Origin: a virus
Length of the DNA: 49,782 bases
Strand: one strand, 5' to 3'
Virus record (IMG/VR): IMGVR_UViG_3300045996_001500
Location: 1-49,782 of that record
Shown here: piece by piece, positions 8,587 through 16,449 of the stretch
Position numbering within the stretch: the first letter of the stretch is position 1
Layout of the letters: each line of letters starts with the position of its first letter
Notes under the pieces: model-generated
What the model was told of the DNA's origin: nothing
What the model saw: only the letters and a program-made list of their open reading frames with translations
Databases searched by the model: none
Program-made: the position numbers and the translations under genes

Positions 8587-9926
8587 TCGTCTATAAACCC
8601 TCGGGGTACGATTGCCTCGCGGATGTTTTTCTTGCGGTTCAAGTTGGCAGAGTTCGGGCGCGCGACACTCACGCGCGTGGTGTCGCAAATGTCGGCGTTG
8701 GGGTGGATCGGGTATTCGATGCCCTTGCGCCACGCCTCAAGATCGTTGCTCAACACCTTGGTGGCCGCTGAGTACTCCGCGTACACTTTGAGCAGCGGAT
8801 CGTCCACCTGGGTGCACGAGTCCCGGTCGAGGCAAAGCATGCGCTGCTCGCACAGCTCCGCGTAGTTGATTGGCATGTTATTTTTCTGCCAAAACTTAAA
8901 CAGCTCTGTCCCGCTTTTCGAGAGCGGGGGCTGCATACGCTCGTCCTCGGCCGCCTCGTGCCCGGGAGCCCAGCCGCAAGCCCACAGCATGCGCCATTGC
9001 GCCTTCTTTGTGTCTCGGCTGCCTTCCTCTCGGACGAGCCCGGATAGGCCAACCTCGGGGCATTCCGCGGTGTGTCCTTGCTTGGGGACGTTCTGAGAGC
9101 AGCGGTAGCACGTGGTAACCAAAAACTCCTTGTGCCGCGCAATCTCAGCGCGCGTGTCCTCTTCTAGCTTGGCCACTCGTTTGGGGCTTGTCCGGAGTCC
9201 CCAACCGAACAACAGATCGAGCGCAAAGAACTTTCGCATTTGCTCAAACTGCCCGCACAGCAAATCGGGGTGGTATTTTTGCTGCCCATAGAATGCAGTG
9301 CGCGTGGCAATCGGATCGTGCAGCGCGTACGCGAGCGCATCCTTCCCGCAGAGCGTAACGAGCTCACCGGTCGGCTTGTCTTTTTTCAGGACGGGCACGC
9401 GCTCAAAAAACGAGGTGGGCCATTCAACTAGCGGGACGTCCGCGAGCTTGTCGAAGTGCACGCGCCACGGATCCTCTTTGTTCGCGCGGTCCCCATGTCG
9501 CTCAGCAACAGCACCGAGGTTGTACTGTTTGAGGCGATAGATGCCGCGACCAATGTCCGGAAGCTTTTGACGCAACTCGGTGTCCGTTGCGCGGTTCTCG
9601 CGCATCGCGCGAAAGATGAATGGCAAGTGCCGCGGGTCGTCCGCCGCAAACACTCCCATCTCGTACGGCAACGAATGACCTACCCAATGCAGATCGTAAA
9701 TTTGTTCGAACCAAGTGGAGAATGTGAGGCCAGAGTAAAAGACGTTGAGCTTGCCTGCCGCATCATAACTGCCGTCCGTGATCTCTCCGCGTGCTGTCAT
9801 CAGAAACGCGCCGCCCTCCGCGAGGCACCACTGCACGCACACGATCGGAGGGAAGCGACAACCCGGGCGAAAGCGTTTCGTTTCGGTGTCGAGAAAAACG
9901 ATATCCCCCGGGTTGAACAACTTCAC
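8583..9926 (-). CDS. polA: DNA polymerase family A, N-terminal part (3'-5' exonuclease and thumb), 447 aa
   Basis: The N-terminus carries a DnaQ/Pol I-type proofreading domain: F-L-D-T-E-T (residues 11-16) is Exo I and H-W-V-G-H-S-L-P-Y-E (about 85) is Exo II. The C-terminus runs into the polymerase thumb and palm ('TTRVSVARPNSANLNRKKNI', then 'REAIVPRGF') and stops exactly where motif A should follow. A zinc-finger-like C-x2-C-x8-H-x3-C insert sits near residue 275. The GTG at 9926 overlaps the upstream stop as GTGA, like the other junctions here, and is preferred to the TTG at 9944. The two halves presumably reassemble, or are fused by a -1 shift at the ATGA. Confidence 0.82.
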   Translation of the reverse strand: MKLFNPGDIVFLDTETKRFRPGCRFPPIVCVQWCLAEGGAFLMTARGEITDGSYDAAGKLNVFYSGLTFSTWFEQIYDLHWVGHSLPYEMGVFAADDPRHLPFIFRAMRENRATDTELRQKLPDIGRGIYRLKQYNLGAVAERHGDRANKEDPWRVHFDKLADVPLVEWPTSFFERVPVLKKDKPTGELVTLCGKDALAYALHDPIATRTAFYGQQKYHPDLLCGQFEQMRKFFALDLLFGWGLRTSPKRVAKLEEDTRAEIARHKEFLVTTCYRCSQNVPKQGHTAECPEVGLSGLVREEGSRDTKKAQWRMLWACGWAPGHEAAEDERMQPPLSKSGTELFKFWQKNNMPINYAELCEQRMLCLDRDSCTQVDDPLLKVYAEYSAATKVLSNDLEAWRKGIEYPIHPNADICDTTRVSVARPNSANLNRKKNIREAIVPRGFIDE

Positions 9927-10264
9927 GAAGGCACCCCCGCGCAAGGGCCTTCGTGGTCTGACTTTCGAATGCAGCGCCAGCCTGCGGGGGGTCTAGTGCA
10001 TTGCGGAGGTTCTCTGCGAAGCGCAACAGCCAACGCCACCCACACGATGTTTCCTAGCACGAGCACAATGCCCGCGTAGAACGAGAGCCACTGCCCGATC
10101 GCGGGGTAGTAGAACAGATTCCACACACCCCATGCTGCGAAGAACGCGGTGATCGGCCAGTAGACTCCCTTGACCTCGCGGTCGCGGTAGAGCTGCAGAG
10201 CGTTGCGCCAAGTGAACAACGCGCCCAGCAACTCGAATGCCGCATTGATATGGTCGGGGGTCAT
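9923..10264 (-). CDS. Small multi-spanning membrane protein, 113 aa
   Basis: The first 80 residues contain three hydrophobic helices (around 10-20, 32-50 and 56-78) with the pattern W-P-I-T-A-F-F-A-A-W-G-V-W-N-L-F-Y-Y-P, which recurs in small phage membrane proteins of unknown function. The last 30 residues are polar with two Cys. The ATG at 10264 fits the ATGA overlap with the upstream stop. It is embedded between polymerase and a hypothetical gene, so it is expressed early. The function is unknown. Confidence 0.7.
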   Translation of the reverse strand: MTPDHINAAFELLGALFTWRNALQLYRDREVKGVYWPITAFFAAWGVWNLFYYPAIGQWLSFYAGIVLVLGNIVWVALAVALRREPPQCTRPPAGWRCIRKSDHEGPCAGVPS

Positions 10265-10743
10265 AGCCCAGCAGCCTTGAGTACCGCGGCCGCTTTGCGA
10301 TACGCGCGCCAAGGGGCGCGGCCTGCCGTGTTCGAGTAAGCTTTCCGCACCACTTCATCAGCTTTGTGCAGCGCCTCAGCATGCTTAGCTAACGTCGGCT
10401 CCCGATTGTCGTGCGTTTGCAGATACGCAGCGTAAAACTCGCCTGTACGCATGCTATCGATCGCATACATCTTGTCTTCTAATTCCTCCGGTAGCTCCGA
10501 GGGATGCCCGCCTTCAACTGTGTTTGCGTCCAGCCTGCACACCATGACTGCGCCAGCCATGCACACGTGACACCGGTCCAACTTTTGAAATATCGGGCCG
10601 TCGGGTGTCGAGACCACATCCCGAACTTTCACGAAATCCGTCATGTCCAACTTGAACTTGGACCGTTGTCGCGACAATTTGATCGCGTCGTCAACCGAGG
10701 CGATCAACAGGGAACTAAGTCGTTTTGGTAGTTGTTTTTTCAT
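10261..10743 (-). CDS. Conserved phage hypothetical protein, 160 aa
   Basis: Soluble mixed alpha/beta protein. The one memorable feature is a central C-H-V-C-M-A-G-A-V-M motif, seen in phage hypothetical proteins of this size, followed by an acidic segment and a helical C-terminus. The Met at 10743 has an AAAGCAGC spacer and overlaps the HNH stop (ATGA). A longer upstream frame would overlap the HNH gene and is rejected. Function unknown. Confidence 0.65.
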   Translation of the reverse strand: MKKQLPKRLSSLLIASVDDAIKLSRQRSKFKLDMTDFVKVRDVVSTPDGPIFQKLDRCHVCMAGAVMVCRLDANTVEGGHPSELPEELEDKMYAIDSMRTGEFYAAYLQTHDNREPTLAKHAEALHKADEVVRKAYSNTAGRAPWRAYRKAAAVLKAAGL

Positions 10744-11027
10744 GCTGCTTTCCTCTGAATGGGTCGGGCAAGTTGCCGGTCGACCCGGAACAAAATCGTG
10801 TAGGTCATAGGGAGCGAGTAACACCACTCAAGGAGTGACTTGTCACCGCGCTCATCGTTGCAAGTCAAACACGCCGTGACGAGATTGCCCGGCGTGTTGT
10901 CGCCACCACGCGAACGGGGTAGCACATGGTCCAGCGACAAGTAGCGCTTGCTTCCACAATAGACACACTTAAACCGATCGCGCGCATAGATGGCTTTGCG
11001 CGTGTTGGGTCGAATCCACCGAACCAT
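10740..11027 (-). CDS. HNH endonuclease, 95 aa
   Basis: Compact HNH nuclease: C-V-Y-C-G zinc knuckle (residues 21-25), L-S-L-D-H-V-L-P-R-S-R-G-G-D-N with the catalytic His, N-L-V-T-A-C-L-T-C-N-D-E-R-G with the second knuckle and the final His-site equivalent Asn. It is free-standing and could act in recombination, DNA repair or as a homing-type nuclease; it is not next to the terminase, so a cos-cutting role is less likely. Shine-Dalgarno GGGGTG precedes the ATG. The gene follows two hairpins that may reduce transcription into it. Confidence 0.85.
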   Translation of the reverse strand: MVRWIRPNTRKAIYARDRFKCVYCGSKRYLSLDHVLPRSRGGDNTPGNLVTACLTCNDERGDKSLLEWCYSLPMTYTILFRVDRQLARPIQRKAA

Positions 11028-11040
11028 GACACACCCCGAG

Positions 11041-11101
11041 AAAAAGAGCGGATCGGGCGTAGCACAATAGCCAGCTTTCGAAGGCGTACCTGCGCCCGAT
11101 C
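11041..11101 (-). terminator. Second minus-strand hairpin with T-tract, leader of the HNH gene
   Basis: Arms GATCGGGCG (11051-11059) and CGCCCGATC (11093-11101), read on the minus strand, followed five bases later by TTTTT (11045-11041). The loop is long (33 nt), so this is a weaker terminator or attenuator than the one just upstream. It leaves only 13 nt before the HNH start. Confidence 0.4.
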
Positions 11102-11108
11102 CCGGTAG

Positions 11109-11158
11109 AAAAAAAGGCCCGCGCCGTTGCTCAACGTCTGGAGAGGCGCACGCGGGCC
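11109..11158 (-). terminator. Rho-independent terminator inside the minus-strand operon
   Basis: On the minus strand GGCCCGCG (11158-11151) pairs with CGCGGGCC (11123-11116), followed by seven T (11115-11109). It lies 8 nt after the stop of the Q-rich protein at 11166 and splits the 12-kb minus operon into an upstream part (recombination, helicase) and a downstream part (polymerase). Expression of polymerase therefore depends on read-through or a local promoter. Confidence 0.85.
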
Positions 11159-11165
11159 GAGGTCG

Positions 11166-11999
11166 TTACGCTTGCTTCGGGACCGGGTAGAAACGCAGAT
11201 TGGTATAGGTCACCATGAGCGGTTTACCATCCGGGCCAAACAACGGTGTCTTGGACTTGGCATCGTGCTTGTGCTTGGTCGTATCCGTAGCAACGCAGAT
11301 CACCTTGTACGAGTTCAGCGGGCGGCCTTGGATTGACCCTGCACGCGCCTGCTCAACGATGCTCTGCCAGTATGACCCGCGAGGGTTAGTGGCGGACACC
11401 AAGGACTGATCGCAACCGTCAAGCACCTTGGCTTCGGGGCTGCCCGGCATGAAACCAAACGCCGCGGTGAATACTTCTTTCAGCAACTCGAGGGTGCGCT
11501 TTTCGCCCTTCTGACCGATCTTGCTGAGGGCTGCTCCGGGGGTCGCGGCATCGCTTTGCTCGACCTTGAAGGTAAAGCCCTCGAACACCATTCCCTTGCT
11601 CTGTGGATTCTCACTCACATACGAGAAAAACGATTCGAGAGCCAGCATGTGGTTGCCGGCGGGCACTCGCCCGGGGCGGCTGTTGATCTCGATCTCTCCC
11701 ATGCCCGAGTAGTCCTCGAAGCCCTGAGAGGGAGTCTGTTGCTGGAACGGGTTGGCTTGCGGAGCCATCTGACCAAAAGCAGGCACTGCGGGCTGTTGCG
11801 GCGCCTGCTGCTGGAATTGCGGTTGTTGTGAGGGCTGTGCGAATTGCTGCGGAGGTGCGAATTGCGTAACCAACTGTTGCGGCTGTTGCGCGTACTGTGG
11901 TGCGGCCGCTTGTTGCGGTTGCTGTGCGAATTGCTGAGCGGGTGCTTGGGGTGCTTGGGGTGCGGCCTGTGGTGCGAACGGATTGAAGGGGGTTGTCAT
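11166..11999 (-). CDS. Gln/Pro-rich protein, possible single-stranded DNA-binding type, 277 aa
   Basis: The first 95 residues are low-complexity Gln/Pro/Ala with N-P-F repeats and are probably disordered. A folded domain follows (about 95-277), starting with 'EIEINSRPGRVPAGNHMLAL' and containing 'GMVFEGFTFKVEQSD', which resembles the beta-barrel opening of DUF669/DUF2815-type phage SSB-like proteins. Position directly after an SF2 helicase fits a DNA-binding partner. The SSB idea is inference. A strong terminator follows the stop. The Gln-rich part is unlike any neighbour except 16449, which is Pro/Gln-rich too. Confidence 0.7.
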   Translation of the reverse strand: MTTPFNPFAPQAAPQAPQAPAQQFAQQPQQAAAPQYAQQPQQLVTQFAPPQQFAQPSQQPQFQQQAPQQPAVPAFGQMAPQANPFQQQTPSQGFEDYSGMGEIEINSRPGRVPAGNHMLALESFFSYVSENPQSKGMVFEGFTFKVEQSDAATPGAALSKIGQKGEKRTLELLKEVFTAAFGFMPGSPEAKVLDGCDQSLVSATNPRGSYWQSIVEQARAGSIQGRPLNSYKVICVATDTTKHKHDAKSKTPLFGPDGKPLMVTYTNLRFYPVPKQA

Positions 12000-12011
12000 G
12001 TGATTTTTCTC

Positions 12012-13934
12012 TTATTCGACTTCGATTGTGATTAGCGGTTTTGGAGATTGCTTTTTGTTTGGGTCCCACCTAGGGCCTTTCCGCCGAAGCAGATCGTCCG
12101 CAGTAGGGAAATCAATGTCCGCGAGCATGAGCTTTTGCACATTGAAAGTTGTAGATTGGATATACTCCGCACGACTCAAAGCTTTGTTGAAAGCGAGTAT
12201 GTGCTCTCGTATTCCGGCGCGGACGTCGAAGCGCACCACGTCCGAGGGTTGTTGATACCGGTGCGTCCGGCCATATTGCTGCTCGGTCTTTTCTCCGGAC
12301 GCACTCGGGTTGACAATGTAATTGCTATCCCAGTTGAACTGCAGATTGCGGCCCACCAAGTTGGATTGGACGCTGGCAATGATCGGCCCCTTGTAGTCCT
12401 CTATGTAGCGACCGTTCGCATCCAGTCCCATGTTGTGGAAAAACGGAACTCTTGTCATATGACACAAGCGCTCCGAGAAGTCCACCATGTTGGACCAACA
12501 AATGCCACGCTTGTGATTGGCCAACCAATGCGCCGCGTCCTCGCACGCCGTATTGCTGACCCATATCGCCTTTTTTAGGTACTCGTACTTCTCACGCTCT
12601 TGTTGCCACAACACCACCTCGGGGGCATCCGGGAAATGACTCAGCACGTCGAACATGCTGTCGTGATTGCCTTTATCGATCGTGGTCAGAACGAACTCAC
12701 GGCAGGCCTTGCGTGCGTCCAGCCAAGACTGCGGGGGTCGGGGGTCCCACACAATAAAATAGCCTGCGTCCAGCGTGCGGGCATTGCGCGCCACTTCCTT
12801 TCCGTCCACCAACTGAAAGTTGTCTGGTAGCTCCCATTTGTTTCGCAGCTTGTCGAGGCATGCTTCCACGGTTGCATCGGGGGTCGGAGTCACTTCTTTG
12901 ACCAAGATTGACGCCGTGCAGTCGTTGCTGTGCGTCGTCATGACGTGCCCGGGGGTCTCGCGCAAGCGGCGCCCGTACGCGCTCCGAACGCGCTGCAACT
13001 CGTCAATGATGTCCTCTTCAGGCTCTCCGCAAAAGTCCAACAACGCGCCCGGTGCTATGCGAGCGGCCTCATTAGGGAGGTCTCCAATCGCCTTGTCCCA
13101 TCGTTCGCGTTCCGACCAAACCCACGGGGTTACCGACGCATGAGGTAACGCGAGTTTCTCAAGGTGGTGGTAGTCATTGATCGAGTTGTTCGTAAACGAC
13201 CCTGAGTGCACGCACACCCGCAGATAAGGCAAGTCCACTCCGCCTGCCATTGCGATCGTCTCGTGCATTTCCTCATCATTCTTCCAACGCACCGGTTGCG
13301 GCTCTCGCTGCCCGAATGCCCACAGCCCTCGAGCCGCCTCGATCTTGCGTCGCGCGTTCGCGTACTTGAACAATCGAATCGTGCGCGACGCATTCTCGTT
13401 CTTGAACATTTGGGCCTCATCGATCTGGATGAGGTCAGGGCGGAACAAAGTGAGCTCATGTTTGGCCGCGAGTGTGCCAAGCCATTGAATACTCATCAGC
13501 CGAATGTTGCGCGGAATGAACCAATGCTGTGCCAGCTTGATCTGTGAACGCTGTGTTTTCTCCAGCAGCTCCGCGGGCACCATTAGGATGTTTCGTTGAG
13601 ACTGCAGCGCCCACCCGATGAGCATTGTAGTGAGCGTCTTACCTTGACCAACGCCCACGCCACCGAACAGCCCTTGCTGCTCCACAGCTTCGCGAATCGA
13701 AGCACATTGCACGGGTCGAAGCGCGTACTCCCGCACCCCGCAAGTACCGCACACAAGAATCACCGTCTCGGTCCCGTCCTCGTTGCGAGTTCGCTCCTCT
13801 ACAACGGTTTCGTGGCCTGGACGTCGTAGCGCTTTGGTGGCCTCTTCACACCAACGCTTGGCCTCGTCCTCCCATTGCCGGCGAGGCATGCGGAGGACGC
13901 GAAGCAACTCTTGTGTGCGATACACTGCTTTCAT
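12012..13934 (-). CDS. SF2 (SNF2-like) DNA helicase/ATPase, 640 aa
   Basis: Motif I G-V-G-V-G-Q-G-K-T is at residues 92-100, motif II I-D-E-A-Q at 171-175, motif III region around the S-G-S-F-T segment, and motif VI Q-Q-Y-G-R-T-H-R near 570. A C-G-T-C pair at 62-65 precedes the ATPase. DEAQ in place of DEAH, and the R-T-H-R finger, fit phage SNF2-like remodellers/helicases that act in replication or recombination. One TCATATGA (12455-12462) lies inside, here in Cys-His-Met-Thr frame. It is followed by the Gln-rich protein after 12 nt. Confidence 0.85.
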   Translation of the reverse strand: MKAVYRTQELLRVLRMPRRQWEDEAKRWCEEATKALRRPGHETVVEERTRNEDGTETVILVCGTCGVREYALRPVQCASIREAVEQQGLFGGVGVGQGKTLTTMLIGWALQSQRNILMVPAELLEKTQRSQIKLAQHWFIPRNIRLMSIQWLGTLAAKHELTLFRPDLIQIDEAQMFKNENASRTIRLFKYANARRKIEAARGLWAFGQREPQPVRWKNDEEMHETIAMAGGVDLPYLRVCVHSGSFTNNSINDYHHLEKLALPHASVTPWVWSERERWDKAIGDLPNEAARIAPGALLDFCGEPEEDIIDELQRVRSAYGRRLRETPGHVMTTHSNDCTASILVKEVTPTPDATVEACLDKLRNKWELPDNFQLVDGKEVARNARTLDAGYFIVWDPRPPQSWLDARKACREFVLTTIDKGNHDSMFDVLSHFPDAPEVVLWQQEREKYEYLKKAIWVSNTACEDAAHWLANHKRGICWSNMVDFSERLCHMTRVPFFHNMGLDANGRYIEDYKGPIIASVQSNLVGRNLQFNWDSNYIVNPSASGEKTEQQYGRTHRYQQPSDVVRFDVRAGIREHILAFNKALSRAEYIQSTTFNVQKLMLADIDFPTADDLLRRKGPRWDPNKKQSPKPLITIEVE

Positions 13935-13947
13935 TAGAGGCTTTCAA

Positions 13948-14793
13948 TCACATGCAACAGGGTTTTTCACAATCGCCCCAGCACTGCTTTTCTCCTGACG
14001 GAGGGCTCGGCTCGACATATCCGCCGGGGCGGTCGAAAAAGAGCGCCCCTTCGTCGAACTTGACGTCCTTTACGAACTTCCGAGCATCGTCCTCTGATGG
14101 GAATACCTCGGCGTGTTCCCTGTTGCCTGTCCAATACAAATACCCGTCTTTTTTGGACCGACTTGCGTACACCGTCCCATACTTGCTTGTGAAGCGGACG
14201 ATCGTGGGCAAGAACACAGCAACCTTGAGATCCGCTTCCACTTTGAGATCGGTTTCCGGCCCGAACAATGCGGCTTTCACCTTGCCGACGGACGCTGCTA
14301 ACTCGGCCTTCGCTTTTGCTAGCAAGCCGATCCGCGTTACCGGGGGCTTATTATGCTCGGCCGCTATCATCCTTTCCCGCTGCTCGGCTGCTAGCTTGTC
14401 GGACTCGTCCCAGTAACTCTCACGGGTTGGTGGCGGTCTGTCGTCCACGAACAAGTGAGGGTGCTCTTGGGACTGCACGATCGCGTCGTACAGCACCGCT
14501 AGCGACGTCATGGCCTTGCCGATATGGTGCAACTTGATCGCGGCCTCGGTGTCGTAATCCTGCCCTTCCCAAAAGCGCTTGAGGTGGCGAAACGCGGCGT
14601 CCACGTACGTGGAAGCAAGCACCCCGGCTTCGCGGTAGTTGTACGCGCCGTACTTGTATCCACCCTCTCCCATTCCGAGCGAGAGAGCGTCCAGCACGGT
14701 AAAAGGCACGCGAGTGATTGACACCTTCATGAAGCCAAAATCCTGCTTTGGGTTGGTAGGTTTCAGCTCAACTTTGACGGCTTCTTGTGTCAT
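13948..14793 (-). CDS. dATP/dGTP pyrophosphohydrolase-like protein (DUF5664-type), 281 aa
   Basis: Residues about 30-105 carry the pattern K-Y-G-A-Y-N-Y-R-E-A-G-V, Y-V-D-A-A-F-R-H-L-K-R-F-W-E-G-Q-D-Y-D and I-K-L-H-H-I-G-K-A, matching the domain annotated as dATP/dGTP diphosphohydrolase N-terminal in phages. This would remove dNTPs of the host or remodel the pool. About 170 further residues are not recognised and end in a Cys-rich tail. The ATG at 14793 is part of a TCATATGA palindrome and overlaps the upstream stop; a longer frame without Shine-Dalgarno is rejected. Confidence 0.68.
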   Translation of the reverse strand: MTQEAVKVELKPTNPKQDFGFMKVSITRVPFTVLDALSLGMGEGGYKYGAYNYREAGVLASTYVDAAFRHLKRFWEGQDYDTEAAIKLHHIGKAMTSLAVLYDAIVQSQEHPHLFVDDRPPPTRESYWDESDKLAAEQRERMIAAEHNKPPVTRIGLLAKAKAELAASVGKVKAALFGPETDLKVEADLKVAVFLPTIVRFTSKYGTVYASRSKKDGYLYWTGNREHAEVFPSEDDARKFVKDVKFDEGALFFDRPGGYVEPSPPSGEKQCWGDCEKPCCM

Positions 14794-15152
14794 ATGACGC
14801 TCCCAACTGCACGCAACCGATTCGCATTCAGTTGCCTGCGCGCGGACTTGGCCATACGAGCGCTGCGCTCGCCGGAACAATTGGCCAGCGCGTTGATACC
14901 TCGTTTGCCTTGTAACTTGAGAGCCAAATGCAGTTCTCTAGCAGGGCCATCCGGCTGGTATTTCTTCCCGCTGAACTTGGTGTTGTGCCGATACACGAAC
15001 AAGTGACGGCCGGCAAAAGGCTTGGTCAGTTGATCATATGATCGTGCTGCGGGAGGTTCGGGGGCGGCAAGGTCCACAGCCAGCATTTCCAACGCGCTTA
15101 CTTGTAGTTGCGCAAGCGCGCCGATAATGAGCGTTCCGATTCCAAGATTCAT
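14790..15152 (-). CDS. Hypothetical protein, 120 aa
   Basis: Not recognised. A hydrophobic N-terminal segment (residues 3-32) could be a membrane anchor or a buried helix; the C-terminal half is strongly basic (many Arg/Lys), so nucleic-acid binding is possible. Both ends lie in ATGA overlaps. It contains a TCATATGA (15034-15041) read as Ser-Tyr-Asp. Confidence 0.6.
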   Translation of the reverse strand: MNLGIGTLIIGALAQLQVSALEMLAVDLAAPEPPAARSYDQLTKPFAGRHLFVYRHNTKFSGKKYQPDGPARELHLALKLQGKRGINALANCSGERSARMAKSARRQLNANRLRAVGSVI

Positions 15153-15769
15153 GGTGCCGCCTTTGCTGTTAGCTTGCCCGCGCTGCCCGTCAAGTACACT
15201 TGGCAGAGTACTTTGAACACGTCGCGCACGTTGCTCACCATGTCGAACACGTAGCCCGCGTTCGGCTCCCTACCCACTAGCAAGGATGAAAGGGCGGATT
15301 GCCCGAGTTCCGGTACTGCCCCCATCATCCAGAGCAGCACTCCCAAGGATGATATGTCGATCGACCTGTGGTGCATGGTCGGGGGGTAATAGCGGGCTCG
15401 CTTGCAGGCTGCCATGATCTTGTCTATGTCGAATTTGGGATTACTCCCGACCATCATGACCGCACCGCCTTCGCAGTAGCTTGAAACGGTGTCAATGTAG
15501 TCGACCAGAGCCGCTACCTCGACATGATCCAGCACGCGGCGCTCGTGCCCCTCGGGAAGGAAAGGCGTGTGCTCTTCCCAAAAGGTCCCAAGCTCTCCAA
15601 GCGGCTTGTAGTGCCTCTCGAACGTGCTGACCACCGCGAACGTTTGCACGTCCACAGCGAGCATGCTGATAGCGATCAACTCGTCAGCTTCACTTAGCCC
15701 CGTAGTCTGCGTTTTGCAAAACAGCAACAGGCGCTTTTTGGCAGGCTTGGTCATTTCGATTTCGGTCAT
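15149..15769 (-). CDS. DnaQ-like exonuclease-fold protein with lost catalytic residues, 206 aa
   Basis: The fold signature of DEDD exonucleases is present: beta strand R-L-L-L-F-C-K-T-Q-T-T-G-L (14-25) aligns with the Exo I motif F-x-D-T-E-T-T-G-L, and G-S-N-P-K-F-D (109-115) with Exo II. However, the two metal-binding acids of Exo I are Lys19 and Gln21, and the Exo III H-x4-D is not intact (S-N-V-R-D). It is therefore probably an inactive paralogue, perhaps a polymerase accessory or single-strand binder. Genes on both sides overlap by 4 nt. Confidence 0.72.
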   Translation of the reverse strand: MTEIEMTKPAKKRLLLFCKTQTTGLSEADELIAISMLAVDVQTFAVVSTFERHYKPLGELGTFWEEHTPFLPEGHERRVLDHVEVAALVDYIDTVSSYCEGGAVMMVGSNPKFDIDKIMAACKRARYYPPTMHHRSIDISSLGVLLWMMGAVPELGQSALSSLLVGREPNAGYVFDMVSNVRDVFKVLCQVYLTGSAGKLTAKAAP

Positions 15770-16449
15770 TCTGCTACCGCTTCCTCGCGGGCACTACGCC
15801 CGCGGATGTCCGACACCACGGTGTCAACTTTGGTGAATCCAGCGTGCAGCAACGCGCCGTCTACCAGACTTAAGATGTGCTGATCGGGGGTGCGAATAAC
15901 CAGAGCGTCACGCACCTCCAAATCGCGATTCCACGGTCTGTCAGGCATGATCGAAACGCGCTGTTGATTGCGCGACCACGCCTCACAGTTGTGCATACCG
16001 TCGTCAATGAGCACGTCGCCGGGCACTGCACTCTTGTCTTTGCTGAACGTGACGTTGCTCTTACCGAAATGCTCTTGAATCCAGTTCCAGCGCTCAGAGC
16101 ACCAACCGTTCGAGCTGAACGGGCTTGTCACGAAAATCACCTCTCCTCGTTTGCGTAGCTCGGCCACAAGTTCCTTAGCCCCGGGAAGCAACTCAAGATA
16201 ACGGCATGCGAACGAATCGGAGAAATGGTCATGCAACGCGCGATCTAGAATATTGATTCGCTCGTCCGTTGCATCCGGTTCAAACGCTCGGAACATGTTC
16301 CAGTTGGTGATATCAGCCTCGACCTTGTTCTCCCCGGTCCAAAGGTTGTAGATGCGGCACACCTCCTTAGTGAAATCGCAGATGATGCCGTCCACGTCCA
16401 CGTTGATCACAGGGCGCACAACGCGGTCCCATTCCTGGCGAATGAACAT
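15766..16449 (-). CDS. HAD-family 5'(3')-deoxyribonucleotidase, 227 aa
   Basis: Dephosphorylates deoxynucleoside monophosphates. The HAD motif I I-N-V-D-V-D-G-I-I-C-D (15-25) supplies the nucleophile/acid Asp pair, motif II is V-I-F-V-T-S-P-F-S with the Ser/Thr, followed by W-x3-R-W-x-W-I-Q, and motif III/IV is V-L-I-D-D-G-M-H-N. This pattern is that of NT5C-type nucleotidases. With the two pyrophosphohydrolase-like genes it could convert a dNTP stepwise to a nucleoside (inference). Confidence 0.82.
   Translation of the reverse strand: MFIRQEWDRVVRPVINVDVDGIICDFTKEVCRIYNLWTGENKVEADITNWNMFRAFEPDATDERINILDRALHDHFSDSFACRYLELLPGAKELVAELRKRGEVIFVTSPFSSNGWCSERWNWIQEHFGKSNVTFSKDKSAVPGDVLIDDGMHNCEAWSRNQQRVSIMPDRPWNRDLEVRDALVIRTPDQHILSLVDGALLHAGFTKVDTVVSDIRGRSAREEAVAE

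Noticed and set aside
8583-8733. Upstream extension of the polymerase palm ORF to 8733
   Set aside because: The extra residues are the out-of-frame reading of the exonuclease half; the ATG at 8586 in the ATGA overlap is the coherent start.
6747-14793. Possible 2-aminoadenine (Z) genome, because a family A polymerase, a MazG-like protein and a dATP/dGTP pyrophosphohydrolase-like protein occur together
   Set aside because: No PurZ-like adenylosuccinate synthetase and no DatZ-type HD phosphohydrolase is present anywhere in the window.
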